From NCBI GenBank assembly GCA_004558805.1, contig SFDE01000029.1, positions 1-32,732 on the forward strand: a stretch of 32,732 nucleotides of DNA, read 5' to 3'. Positions within the stretch are counted from its first letter, which is position 1, and each line of letters begins with the position of its first letter. Position numbers and translations under genes: made by a program. The notes beneath the pieces are model-generated. The model searched no databases. It was given only the letters and a program-made list of their open reading frames with translations, and had not been told where the DNA came from. Of this stretch, positions 22,364 through 30,903 are shown one piece after another. This DNA comes from Faecalibacterium prausnitzii. GTDB lineage: Bacteria; Bacillota; Clostridia; Oscillospirales; Ruminococcaceae.

Positions 22364-22446
22364 ATAGAAGAAAGGGCTCTGGTGGAAAACGCAAAGGGGG
22401 AGGTGCTCCATAGAAGAAAGTGCGGATGGAAACCAGAGGAATGTAA

Positions 22447-24153
22447 ATGAGAAAGGAAGGACGAATCTTGAAACAGACGAGGAAAAATCGTGTTCTGGCA
22501 ATGCTGCTGGCAGTAGCCATGCTGTTCCAGATGCTTCCGCTGATGGCTTTTGCAGCAGAAGGGGAAGGCACGGCAGCCGTGGCATGGATCGGAGAAACCG
22601 GCTATCCTACCATCCAGGAGGCAGTACGGGCTGCCAACAGCGGTGATACCATTACGCTGGGAGAGGGCAATTATACCCTGTATAAGACCTCCAGCGAAGG
22701 CATGACCAAAGGAAAGGACCTGACCTTTGTGGGACAGGGGACCGAAAAGACGGCGTGGAATATCGGTGCAGAGGTCCCGGACCCTGCCAACTATGGTACC
22801 GAGTACAACGGCGACTACAGTTTTGACGGCGCAGGCACCGTCACCTTCCGGAATATGACCCTCCGCTCCGGTAAGGCGGACTATCTGGGCTTCATCCGTG
22901 CTGACAACACGGTGGTGGAGAACTGTGTCATCAACGGTAAGACGTTCTACTGGGGCTATGAGAGCGCCACGTTCAAGGATACCACCTTCAACGCTCCCAG
23001 CGGGGATTACGCCCTTTGGACCTATTCCTCGCCGGTGATGACCTTTAATGGCTGCACCTTCAACTCCACCGGCAAGGTGATCAATGTTTACACCGATGCC
23101 TGTGCCGGGAAGAACGATATTGAGGTGAATCTCAACAGCTGTACCGTGAATTCCACCGGTGTTGGCAAGGCTGCGCTGAACATCAATGACAGCAATATGG
23201 GCAGCTATAAGTACATCCTGAGGATCTCCGGCGGAAAAATCACTGCGGCACGGAGCGATATCACCTGCACCCAGATGTTCGGCTTCAGCAAGGCGGCAAA
23301 CAACACCGGCAGAGCCGATGTGCACGTGGACGACAAGCTGGTGTGGAGCGAGGGCAAAATGCTGACCCACGCCTATACCGACGGCGAAAAGGACAACAAG
23401 GTCAAGCCGGTGGTGGGAGACTGGACGGAAGACGGGGACCACTACACCCGCACCATTACCAGCACCTGCGAGTATTGCGGCTGGACAAAGACCGAGAACG
23501 AGACCGGCTACAAGCTCACCTATGATCTGAACGGCGGTGCAGCTGCCGAAGGCGAGAACTACGGGGAGACCATCGCTGCAAAGGTGGTCCTTGCAAAGGC
23601 ACCCACCCGGGAAGGCTATACCTTTACGGGCTGGAAGGACGCTGCCGAAACAGTGCTGAACGCCGGGGAGGAGCTTACCCTGACTGCCAACACCACCCTG
23701 ACCGCACAGTGGAAGGAGACCGTCCCCGAACAGCCGGAGCCTCCGGAAGGACCCGACACCCCGGCAGACGATGGGGACGCAGGCGCTGCTGTGATCCTTG
23801 GAGTAGGAGCTACGGTTCTGGGCTATTACGCAGGCACGGCGATCTTCAAGCGGCTGTTCGGGCTGCCCTACTGGCCTTATAACCGGGGCGAGCTGGCAAT
23901 GCTGCTGTGGGAAGATGCAGGCAAGCCCATGCCGGAGTCCTCTCTGCTGTACCCGGATCTGGGAGAGGAAGAGCAGGACATGGATATGCAGCACGCCGCC
24001 CGCTGGGCAATGGAAAACGAGCTGCTGCCGGACCTGAACCGGGACGAGGACCGGACGGAGGAAGAGAAGCTGTTCTTCCCCTACCATGTGGTGAGCCGGA
24101 TCCGGATCCTTCATACATGGCAGAAGGCACAGGAACTGAAGAAGAACGCCTGA
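22447..24153 (+). CDS. Secreted surface protein: beta-helix, InlB-like repeat and SLH-like C terminus
   Basis: The 568-residue product has a signal peptide (basic start, hydrophobic core 17-33, likely cut after AFA at 36). Residues about 40-290 begin with YPTIQEAVRAANSGDTITL, the opening of pectate-lyase-like beta-helix proteins, followed by repeated TFNGCTFNSTG-type turns. Around 354-425 lies one Listeria-Bacteroides (InlB B-repeat-like) module with YDLNGG and REGYTFTGWKD. A Pro/Glu-rich linker and a small-residue segment (GAAVILGVGATVLGYYAG) lead to about 100 acidic residues with RGELAMLLWEDAGKP and HAARWAMENELLP, which resemble S-layer homology units. It is probably a cell-wall-attached adhesin or glycan-binding protein. 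AGAGGAA precedes the ATG. The promoter has a G10 tract. Confidence 0.75.
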   Translation: MRKEGRILKQTRKNRVLAMLLAVAMLFQMLPLMAFAAEGEGTAAVAWIGETGYPTIQEAVRAANSGDTITLGEGNYTLYKTSSEGMTKGKDLTFVGQGTEKTAWNIGAEVPDPANYGTEYNGDYSFDGAGTVTFRNMTLRSGKADYLGFIRADNTVVENCVINGKTFYWGYESATFKDTTFNAPSGDYALWTYSSPVMTFNGCTFNSTGKVINVYTDACAGKNDIEVNLNSCTVNSTGVGKAALNINDSNMGSYKYILRISGGKITAARSDITCTQMFGFSKAANNTGRADVHVDDKLVWSEGKMLTHAYTDGEKDNKVKPVVGDWTEDGDHYTRTITSTCEYCGWTKTENETGYKLTYDLNGGAAAEGENYGETIAAKVVLAKAPTREGYTFTGWKDAAETVLNAGEELTLTANTTLTAQWKETVPEQPEPPEGPDTPADDGDAGAAVILGVGATVLGYYAGTAIFKRLFGLPYWPYNRGELAMLLWEDAGKPMPESSLLYPDLGEEEQDMDMQHAARWAMENELLPDLNRDEDRTEEEKLFFPYHVVSRIRILHTWQKAQELKKNA

Positions 24154-24188
24154 TTAGGATCGGCAAGGGTCCTGTAGGGTGAAACAGA

Positions 24189-24219
24189 GGACCGCTGCAC
24201 ATGGTGCGGCGGTCCTTTT
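24189..24219 (+). terminator. Terminator of the surface-protein gene
   Basis: GGACCGC pairs with GCGGTCC with the same TGCACATGGTGCG inner part as the metK terminator, followed by TTTTC. The 24220-24480 gap holds AT-rich sequence with a palindrome (CTTTTTTAAAAAAG) and no gene. Confidence 0.75.
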
Positions 24220-24506
24220 CTGTGGGGAAACACTTGTGGAAGTGCACAGGAAAAACGGCGCAAAAGCAGTACTTTTGCTGAAAAAACCGGCAATATTTCA
24301 GAAACGAGAAAGAATTGGTCGCCTTTTTGTAAAAAACACACAGACTCTTTTTTAAAAAAGTAAAACAGATGTGCAAGGCGCAGAAAATCGTAACATGAAA
24401 CAAATTGATATGGAACAAACGACAAAATGTGATAAAATAAAGGTAGATATGCACTTTTGTGTGTGGATCCTTTTGATCGACAAAGCAGCAATAAGGAGTT
24501 GTGACT

Positions 24507-25649
24507 ATGTCCATTGAAATTTCCCCTAAGTCCTTTTTCCAGCAGCCCGCTGTGGCGGACATGCGGCTGATCGCCTGCCCCGGCGCTGAGGAACTGACCG
24601 GTCTCATCGACCGGCATCTGGTCCGCTGGGCCGCCGATGCCGGCATCCAGAAGGACACCTTTATCATCCCCTGCGACTGCCCCCGTTTCCAGAGCGGTGA
24701 CGCCAAGGGTCTGGTAAAGGAGTCTGTCCGCGGCGATGATATCTTCATTGTGGTGGACCCGGGCAACTACAGCGTGACCTACAAGCTGTTCAACTACGAG
24801 AACCACCTGTCTCCCGACGACCACTTTGCCAACCTGAAGCGTCTTATTCAGGCAGTGGCAGGCAAGGCACACCGGGTGTCCGTGATCATGCCCAGCCTCT
24901 ACGGCGGCCGTCAGCATCGCCGTGTGGTCCGGGAGAGCCTGGACTGCGCCGTGGCACTGCAGGAGCTCCAGAGCATGGGCGTGCGGAACATCATCACCTT
25001 TGATGCCCACGATCCCCGGGTCCAGAACGCTGTGCCCCTCATGAGCTTTGACAACGCCATGCCCACCTATCAGGTCCTGAAGAGCCTGCTGAAGAAGGAT
25101 CCTCACATCTCCTTTGATAAGAGCCAGTTCACCGTGGTCAGCCCCGACGAAGGCGCCATGAACCGCAACATGTACTTCTCCAGCGTGCTGGGCTGCAACC
25201 TGGGCATGTTCTACAAGCGCCGTGACTACACCCGTGTGGTCAACGGCCGCAACCCCATCGTGGCACACGAGTACCTGGGCGAGAGCGTGGAAGGCAAGAC
25301 CGTCTTTATCGCGGATGACATCATTGCCTCCGGCGAGAGCATGCTGGAAGTCGCCAGCAACCTGAAGGAGCGGGGCGCTGCACGGATCATCGCCAACGCC
25401 ACCTTCCCCCTGTTTACCAGCGGTCTGGAAAAGTTTGACAAGGCAGTTGCCGAAGGCACCCTGACCTACGTGGTGGGCACCAACCTGACCTACCGTATGC
25501 CCGAGCTGCTGACCCGTGACTGGTATGTGGACGTAGATGTCTCCAAGTACGCCGCATACTTCGTGGTGGCTATGAACCACGATATGTCTGTTTCCAGCAT
25601 CATCGATCCTCTGAAGAAGATCGAGTCTCTGCTGGCAAACCGCGAGTAA
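24507..25649 (+). CDS. prs: Ribose-phosphate pyrophosphokinase
   Basis: The enzyme makes phosphoribosyl pyrophosphate from ribose-5-phosphate and ATP for nucleotide, His and Trp synthesis. The 380-residue product is longer than the usual 315 residues and belongs to a divergent clostridial branch. The PRPP-binding loop reads FIADDIIASGESM (near residue 270), FDAHDPRVQNAVP marks the middle, and YGGRQHRRV replaces the usual PYARQDR stretch. The ATG at 24507 is taken because AAGGAG is eight bases upstream; a GTG six bases earlier is in frame. It stands alone, with a terminator. Confidence 0.88.
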   Translation: MSIEISPKSFFQQPAVADMRLIACPGAEELTGLIDRHLVRWAADAGIQKDTFIIPCDCPRFQSGDAKGLVKESVRGDDIFIVVDPGNYSVTYKLFNYENHLSPDDHFANLKRLIQAVAGKAHRVSVIMPSLYGGRQHRRVVRESLDCAVALQELQSMGVRNIITFDAHDPRVQNAVPLMSFDNAMPTYQVLKSLLKKDPHISFDKSQFTVVSPDEGAMNRNMYFSSVLGCNLGMFYKRRDYTRVVNGRNPIVAHEYLGESVEGKTVFIADDIIASGESMLEVASNLKERGAARIIANATFPLFTSGLEKFDKAVAEGTLTYVVGTNLTYRMPELLTRDWYVDVDVSKYAAYFVVAMNHDMSVSSIIDPLKKIESLLANRE

Positions 25650-25677
25650 AAAACTGCCGGCGCTTATAAGCCTGTAC

Positions 25678-25714
25678 AAGGACCCCTGCACAGTTTTGTG
25701 CGGGGGTCCTTTTT
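25678..25714 (+). terminator. Terminator of the PRPP synthetase gene
   Basis: AAGGACCCCTGCAC pairs with GTGCGGGGGTCCTT, followed by T. It closely resembles the terminator at 2369-2401. Confidence 0.85.
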
Positions 25715-25784
25715 AGTTCCGGGTATTCTTTCACAAAAATTGGTGTACTAATATATCAATTCTCACAAAAAGCACCAGAATCTA

Positions 25785-25812
25785 TTTACAAACGCCAAAA
25801 AAATGATATTCT
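25785..25812 (+). promoter_or_regulatory. Promoter of the esterase gene
   Basis: TTTACA (25785-25790) and TATTCT (25807-25812) are 16 bp apart. The leader to the ATG is about 115 bases and contains no recognised RNA element. Confidence 0.6.
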
Positions 25813-25935
25813 TTTAACAGAACGGGGGCGGGAGGCACCTGCCCCGAGGAAGAGTCTGGCAAAACCAAGCGGGTCCGGGAGTCCTCCCGGACACACAGGA
25901 CCGGTGCAAACGCACCCCAAAAAGGAGAAGATGAT

Positions 25936-27843
25936 ATGAAACGCCGTGACTTTATGAAGCTTTCCGCTGCTGCTGCTCTGGGCACCACCATGGCTGCCGT
26001 GGCGCCTGCGGCTCTGGCGACCGATCTGGACCAGACCAACGGGGACCTGCACACCACCGTGGACCGCAAGAAGGCGTCTATGGGGCTGGGAGACGGCAAG
26101 ACCTTTGCCTATGATCCGGAGAACCCCTACCTGAACGTGAACGTGGGTCTGTTCCATGACGTGCAGGTGACCGTGGGCGGCGAGACCGTGGGCACCGCCA
26201 CCTACTATCTGCCCGACGGTATGGACCCCTGGGCACCGGCAGTCATCGTGCTGACCCCGGACAACACCACCGCACAGGCATTCTCCGGCACCATCACCGG
26301 ACGTCAGTGGCGCACTGTGGCAGGCAAAAACAAGATCGGCGTTGCTTTCTTTGGACCCAAGGACGGCGGCAGCTGGAATCTGGGTCTGGACAGCGGCGCA
26401 CGGGACGATGCAGCGGCGCTGGACGCTTTGTATCAGCTGATGCGCAAAAAGAGCACCAAGCTCTCCGGCGCTTTCTCCATGGACAAGTCCCACACCGCTC
26501 TGGTGGGCTACAAGGAAGGCGGCGCAGCGGCACTGCTGTTTGGCGGACGCTGGGCAAGTGACTTCAGCTCCATCTGCGCCGTGGATGCAGCGGAAGTGCC
26601 CGCCGCTTCTCTGGCGGCCATAGGTGGCAAGTATGTGCTGCCCTTCCCCGGCGACAGCACCCGTGCCGTGGAGGAAGAGGCGATCGCCGCCGGTACCGTG
26701 GACACCCCTGTGTGGTTCATCTGCTCCGGTGCCGACACCACCAACAAGGCAGCTCTGGACTTCTACCTGAAGGCAAACCGTGCCGACGCCAAGGGCAACG
26801 GCGTGTACGCCACCACCCGGGAAGGCTCCGCCGCTGAGGTGTGGGTCACCGAAAAGGCACAGTGCCCCGCTTCCATCTGGAAAAAGTTCTCCGGTCAGTT
26901 CAAGCGCTTTATGGCAATGCAGCTGCCCGGTCGTGTAGCAAAGGCAGAGGACTTTACCCGCAAGGGCTTTGACATCCACGAGGAGTGGGTCAACGGCGAG
27001 CTGCGCCGCTGGATGGTCTATGTGCCCTCCACCTACACCGGCAGCGAAAAGGTGCCTATGGTGCTGGTGATGCACGGCTACACCGCTTCCATGTACGCCA
27101 TCGCCGAGGAGTCCCGCTGGTACGATGTGGCGGAGAAAAACGGCTTCATCGTGGTGTTTGCGCAGGGTCTGGTGCGTCCGGCGGACCTGATGGGCAACAT
27201 CCCCACCGCCATGTGGCTGGCAGGTGCCTTTGCAGCCCTGGCAGGCAAGGACACCGACCCGGCTGTGGACCTGGAGTTCATCAACACCCTGCTGGACCGG
27301 ATGGAAAAGGACTTTAATATCGACAAGACCCGCATCTACGCCACCGGTCACTCCAACGGCAGCCTCATGACCTGGGCGACCGGCTGCCGCTACACCAGCC
27401 GCTTTGCTGCCATTGCACCCATCGGCTACATGGCGACCCCCACGCAGGACCTTGACCCGGCTCTGCTGCTGCCTGTCTGGGCATTCCTGGGCGAGTATGA
27501 CTCCGCCGGTGTGGCTGAACTGGTGGAGGATAACGGCACCGTAAAGGCGCTGCAGGGCTGGAACGCCCACAACGGCACCAACGAAAAGACCGTGGCGGAG
27601 ACCACCTCCTACAACGGTGCTTTTGTTACCAAGAGCTTTGTGGGCAAAGGCGATGTGCCGCTGGTGAAGTACACCGTGGTAAAGGACACTCCCCACGTCT
27701 ACCTGCAGGAGGAGAGCGTGGCAGTCTGGGAGGAGTTCTTCTCCCGGTACAGCCGCGGCGCAGATGGCACCCTGTACTACGACGGTACGCCGGTGACTGC
27801 AGGACAGCATCAGCCGTCTGCAGACTGGTACGCTGCAAAATAA
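25936..27843 (+). CDS. Exported PHB-depolymerase-like esterase with a degenerate N-terminal hydrolase half
   Basis: The 635-residue protein has an N-terminal export signal with a twin-arginine pattern (KRRDFMK, then an Ala-rich core ending ALA at residue 29). The C-terminal half (about 350-610) is an alpha/beta hydrolase of the feruloyl esterase/PHB depolymerase kind: VLVMHGYTAS oxyanion region, nucleophile Ser473 in GHSNG, and a likely catalytic His587 in DTPHVYL. The N-terminal half (about 60-230) has the look of a related fold, with VGYKEGG where a nucleophile elbow would be; Lys193 takes the place of Ser. The substrate may be an ester-linked plant or host compound; this is inference. AAAGGAG precedes the ATG. 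It is a one-gene transcript. Confidence 0.78.
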   Translation: MKRRDFMKLSAAAALGTTMAAVAPAALATDLDQTNGDLHTTVDRKKASMGLGDGKTFAYDPENPYLNVNVGLFHDVQVTVGGETVGTATYYLPDGMDPWAPAVIVLTPDNTTAQAFSGTITGRQWRTVAGKNKIGVAFFGPKDGGSWNLGLDSGARDDAAALDALYQLMRKKSTKLSGAFSMDKSHTALVGYKEGGAAALLFGGRWASDFSSICAVDAAEVPAASLAAIGGKYVLPFPGDSTRAVEEEAIAAGTVDTPVWFICSGADTTNKAALDFYLKANRADAKGNGVYATTREGSAAEVWVTEKAQCPASIWKKFSGQFKRFMAMQLPGRVAKAEDFTRKGFDIHEEWVNGELRRWMVYVPSTYTGSEKVPMVLVMHGYTASMYAIAEESRWYDVAEKNGFIVVFAQGLVRPADLMGNIPTAMWLAGAFAALAGKDTDPAVDLEFINTLLDRMEKDFNIDKTRIYATGHSNGSLMTWATGCRYTSRFAAIAPIGYMATPTQDLDPALLLPVWAFLGEYDSAGVAELVEDNGTVKALQGWNAHNGTNEKTVAETTSYNGAFVTKSFVGKGDVPLVKYTVVKDTPHVYLQEESVAVWEEFFSRYSRGADGTLYYDGTPVTAGQHQPSADWYAAK

Positions 27844-27861
27844 GCTTGTAAGACCCTGACC

Positions 27862-27895
27862 GGGGCTGCTGCGGAAACGCAGCAGCCCCTTTTTG
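27862..27895 (+). terminator. Terminator of the esterase gene
   Basis: GGGGCTGCTGCG pairs with CGCAGCAGCCCC around GAAA, followed by TTTTT. Confidence 0.9.
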
Positions 27896-27922
27896 CGTGG
27901 GGGAGCGGACGGAGGCGGTCCC

Positions 27923-27967
27923 AAAAAAGAAACAGCGCCCCCTGCACAGGACCGTGCAGGGAGCGCT
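27923..27967 (-). terminator. Terminator of the MATE gene
   Basis: On the minus strand, CAGCGCTCCCTGCAC pairs with GTGCAGGGGGCGCTG, followed by TTTCTTTTTT, 18 bases after the stop. Confidence 0.85.
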
Positions 27968-27984
27968 GCGGTATAAAACGGGGA

Positions 27985-29313
27985 TCACATCTCGTGGCTG
28001 CGGAGGTAGCGCACCAGCAGGGGCACCTCATAGACGATCATCAGCAGCCAGCCCATGGCGTAGCCGTAGGGCAGCGCTTCGATCTCCATCCGGAACACCA
28101 GCACAAAGAGAGAGGCGGCGGCGATCCGTCCTGCTATATTCAGCATGCTGCTGACAAGGGTGATCTTCAGATCCCCAATGCCCCGGAAAAAGCCCTGAAT
28201 GCCGTTGGTCATGGCAGGCAGCAGGTAGAACAGAGACACCGTCTGCAGAAAGCGCTCTCCCAGCCCGATGACCTCCGGGTCGGTCACAAAGAGCTTCATG
28301 ATGGGGGCGGCAAAGAAGTAGCAGACCAGGGCAATGAGGATCCCGTAGCACAGCTCGATGCGCATTCCGGCACGGAAACCCTGCGCCATCCGGTCCTTTT
28401 TGCCAGCACCCCGGTTCTGTGCCATCAGGGTGGTCATGGCGTGCCCGATGTTCTGCTGAGGGGTGTAGGCAAAGTCGTCCACCCGGGAGGCGGCGGTGAA
28501 CGCTGCCATGGCGCCGACCCCCATGGTGTTGACGATGCCCTGCACCACGATGCGTCCCGCCTGCACCGTTGCCTGCTGCATGGCGCTTGCCCAGCCGTAG
28601 CTCACGGTCTTTTTCAGCAGGGAGGGGTCAAACACCAGCCAGCGGCGTCCCAGCTGCAGCACCGGTACCTTCCAGCGGATGTACACCACGCACAGCAGGC
28701 AGCACACCGCCTCGCTGAGGACGGTGGAGAGGGCGCAGCCCTCGCTGCCCCAGCCCAGCGCCTCCACAAAGAACAGGTCGCCGCAGATGTTCAGCACCGA
28801 GCTGACCATCAGGAAATACAGGGCGCTTTTGCTGTCTCCCAGCGCCCGCATGGTGGCGGCAAGGAAGTTATAGAAAAAGGTAAAGATCAGCCCCGCAAAC
28901 ACGATGCGCAGGTAGGTTACTGCAATGGGCAGCACGTCGGCAGGCACCTGCAGCAGCCGCAGCAGCGGGTTTGCCAGCAGGACGCAGACGGCGGAAAAGG
29001 CAAGGGAAAACACGGTGCCGGCAATGGCGGTGGTGGATACCTGCCGCTCCAGCAGCTTGGTGTCCCCGGCACCAAAGGCGGTGCTCACAAGGATGCCGGC
29101 GCCCAGACACATGCCGTTGACAAAGAGGATGGCAAGGGTCATAAGGGGGTTGGCGGTGCCTACGGCGGCAAGCGCCTCCTCTCCCACAAATTTGCCCACG
29201 ATGATGCTGTCGGCGGCGTTGTAGGTGAGCTGGAACAGGTTGCCCAGCACCAGCGGGATGGTAAAACGGATCAGCAGCGGGGTGATCGCCCCACGGGTCA
29301 TGTCCTGTGTCAT
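27985..29313 (-). CDS. MATE family efflux transporter
   Basis: The 442-residue membrane protein has twelve predicted helices in two homologous halves and belongs to the DinF/NorM-like MATE antiporters that export drugs or metabolites. LFQLTYNAADSIIVGKFVG near residues 27-45 and the equivalent second-half segment with NRGAGKKDR are typical. The ATG at 29313 is the first that gives a normal N terminus (MTQDMTRGAITPLL), with AAAGGA about 11 bases upstream. It lies 49 bases after the PLP-fold gene on the same strand and is likely co-transcribed. The substrate is not known. Confidence 0.92.
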   Translation of the reverse strand: MTQDMTRGAITPLLIRFTIPLVLGNLFQLTYNAADSIIVGKFVGEEALAAVGTANPLMTLAILFVNGMCLGAGILVSTAFGAGDTKLLERQVSTTAIAGTVFSLAFSAVCVLLANPLLRLLQVPADVLPIAVTYLRIVFAGLIFTFFYNFLAATMRALGDSKSALYFLMVSSVLNICGDLFFVEALGWGSEGCALSTVLSEAVCCLLCVVYIRWKVPVLQLGRRWLVFDPSLLKKTVSYGWASAMQQATVQAGRIVVQGIVNTMGVGAMAAFTAASRVDDFAYTPQQNIGHAMTTLMAQNRGAGKKDRMAQGFRAGMRIELCYGILIALVCYFFAAPIMKLFVTDPEVIGLGERFLQTVSLFYLLPAMTNGIQGFFRGIGDLKITLVSSMLNIAGRIAAASLFVLVFRMEIEALPYGYAMGWLLMIVYEVPLLVRYLRSHEM

Positions 29314-29362
29314 GGTGGTCAAAAGTTCCTTTCCTCTATACTTTTTATACTTTCCGTGCCTT

Positions 29363-30271
29363 TTACAGCAGGCTGGTGCGCCCGCTGAACACTGCCAGTG
29401 CCGAGCGGCTGATGCCATTGCTCACCAGCCGGGCGGCGGCGTGGAGGGCGGCACCGGCGCTGGTGCTGGCGGGGATGGCGTCGGTGCGCAGCACCAGCTG
29501 TGCCGCCCGCTGGGCGTCCCGGCTGGTGACGGCGGCAACGTTGTCCACCACATAGCTGTTAAAGTTTTTGGGCACGATGCCGTAGCCTATGTCCGGGATG
29601 TTGTGCGCCCCGGTGACCCCGCCGGTGAGCGCCTGACACTCAAAGGGCTCCACCGCCACGATCCGCACATCGTTGGTCCACGCCTTGATGGTCTCGCCCA
29701 CTCCGGTGACGGTGCCGGCGCTGCCCACCCCGATGGTGATGGCATCCACCAGGCTTGCCTTCTCCCGGGCGATGGCACGGAGGATGCCGGGTCCCGTGAC
29801 CCGGCGGTGATACTCCGGGTTGTAGTCGTTGGCAAGCCAGTCCATATAGTACCAGCCATTTTGGGCGGCGGTCTGCTGCGCCATGGTGCGTGCCCCCGCC
29901 AGCCCGCTGCGGGCGGGGCTGTGGAGGATCTGTGCGCCCAGCCGCAGCAGGTTCTCCTGCCGCAGGGCGGGGGCATCCTCCGGCATCACCAGCACCACCG
30001 GGTACCCGGCGGTAAGCCCCGCAAGGGTCAGCGCCGTGGCAAAGGCACCGGAGCCTGCCTCAATGATGGGCTGCCCCGGGGAGAGTTTTTTCTCCTCGAT
30101 GGCAAGGGCAAGCATCCCCTCTGCCAGACCGTCCCGGGCGGTGCCGGTGGGACCGTTGAAGTCCAGATAGGCGTACAGATGCCCCTTGAGTCCCTTTGCC
30201 GCAGCGTAGCCCCGCAGTTCCACCACGGGACAGGGTGCAAGGGTCTGATAGAAGTTTTGGCAGATCGGCAA
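29363..30271 (-). CDS. Cysteine-synthase-like PLP-fold protein lacking the Schiff-base lysine
   Basis: The 302-residue product has the fold-type II (CysK/CBS) architecture. Relatives have PTGSVKDR, whose lysine holds PLP; here residues 41-48 read PTGTARDG, so the lysine is Arg46. The substrate loop (TSGNTG in CysK) is AGSGAFA. The phosphate-binding loop survives as GVGSAGTVTG, and NIPDIGYGIVP corresponds to the region after it. Start: a TTG at 30271 with AAAGGAGG six bases upstream; the open frame before it is unlike the family. It precedes the MATE gene in a two-gene operon. It may be a pseudoenzyme with a binding or regulatory role, or act with another PLP anchor. Confidence 0.78.
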   Translation of the reverse strand: MPICQNFYQTLAPCPVVELRGYAAAKGLKGHLYAYLDFNGPTGTARDGLAEGMLALAIEEKKLSPGQPIIEAGSGAFATALTLAGLTAGYPVVLVMPEDAPALRQENLLRLGAQILHSPARSGLAGARTMAQQTAAQNGWYYMDWLANDYNPEYHRRVTGPGILRAIAREKASLVDAITIGVGSAGTVTGVGETIKAWTNDVRIVAVEPFECQALTGGVTGAHNIPDIGYGIVPKNFNSYVVDNVAAVTSRDAQRAAQLVLRTDAIPASTSAGAALHAAARLVSNGISRSALAVFSGRTSLL

Positions 30272-30314
30272 AGGACTGCCTCCTTTCGGGTCGATTGGGA
30301 TACAACATAAGGAT

Positions 30315-30343
30315 ATCCTAACGCAAACCCGGTGCTCCGTCAA
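30315..30343 (-). promoter_or_regulatory. Promoter of the PLP-fold/MATE operon
   Basis: On the minus strand, TTGACG (30338-30343) and TAGGAT (30315-30320) are 17 bp apart. Confidence 0.65.
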
Positions 30344-30406
30344 GCGCTCTTTTGGGAAAAACAGCGGATTTTTGCCGTATTTTTCAGAAAAAACGCCGGA
30401 ACGCCC

Positions 30407-30435
30407 TTGACAAGGAGGATGGGTTCTGGTATACT
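30407..30435 (+). promoter_or_regulatory. Promoter of the ylxM-ffh-rpsP cluster
   Basis: TTGACA (30407-30412) and TATACT (30430-30435) are 17 bp apart, about 65 bases upstream of ylxM. Confidence 0.85.
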
Positions 30436-30499
30436 CCATCCGTAAAGCAAAAAACCTTTACATCACAAACGCAAGGCACTGGCAGAACACCGGGGGTCG

Positions 30500-30889
30500 A
30501 TGGCAATGGCAAAAGATCTGGAAATGGGGTATCTGCTGGATTTCTATGGCGAGGTGCTCACCCAGAAACAGCGTGAGATGCTGCGCCAGTATTACAACGA
30601 TGATCTCTCTCTCAGTGAGATCGGGGAAAATTTTGGCATCACAAGGCAGGGAGCACGGGACGCCATCAAGCATGGAGAGACCGCCCTGAAGGAGCTGGAA
30701 CAAAAGGTGGGCTTTGCCGCCCGGTACCGCCGGGTGCAGCAGAAGCTGGAAGAGCTGGAGCAGATGGTCATTGATGCACGGTTTGAGTGCACCGGACCCC
30801 ATCCCAGACTGACCACCACCCAGTACGCCGATACCCTGAACCGCATGCTGGAACTGATCCGTTCCATGGACGAAGAGAATGAGAGCTGA
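30500..30889 (+). CDS. ylxM: YlxM/p13-like DNA-binding protein (UPF0122)
   Basis: The 129-residue product has a sigma-like helix-turn-helix (LSLSEIGENFGITRQGARDAI, near residues 34-54) and a C-terminal helical part. The family always sits before ffh and is thought to assist the signal recognition particle pathway. GGGGG precedes two in-frame ATGs (30500 and 30506); the second has the better spacing. Ffh begins 14 bases after the stop. Confidence 0.9.
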   Translation: MAMAKDLEMGYLLDFYGEVLTQKQREMLRQYYNDDLSLSEIGENFGITRQGARDAIKHGETALKELEQKVGFAARYRRVQQKLEELEQMVIDARFECTGPHPRLTTTQYADTLNRMLELIRSMDEENES

Positions 30890-30903
30890 AAGGAGCACCG
30901 AAC

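Noticed and set aside
20730..22571. Long open frame of 613 codons on the minus strand opposite metK
   Set aside because: metK, its promoter and riboswitch explain the plus strand. GC-rich genes with strong third-position bias leave long empty frames on the other strand, and the predicted protein is low-complexity His/Gly/Val-rich.
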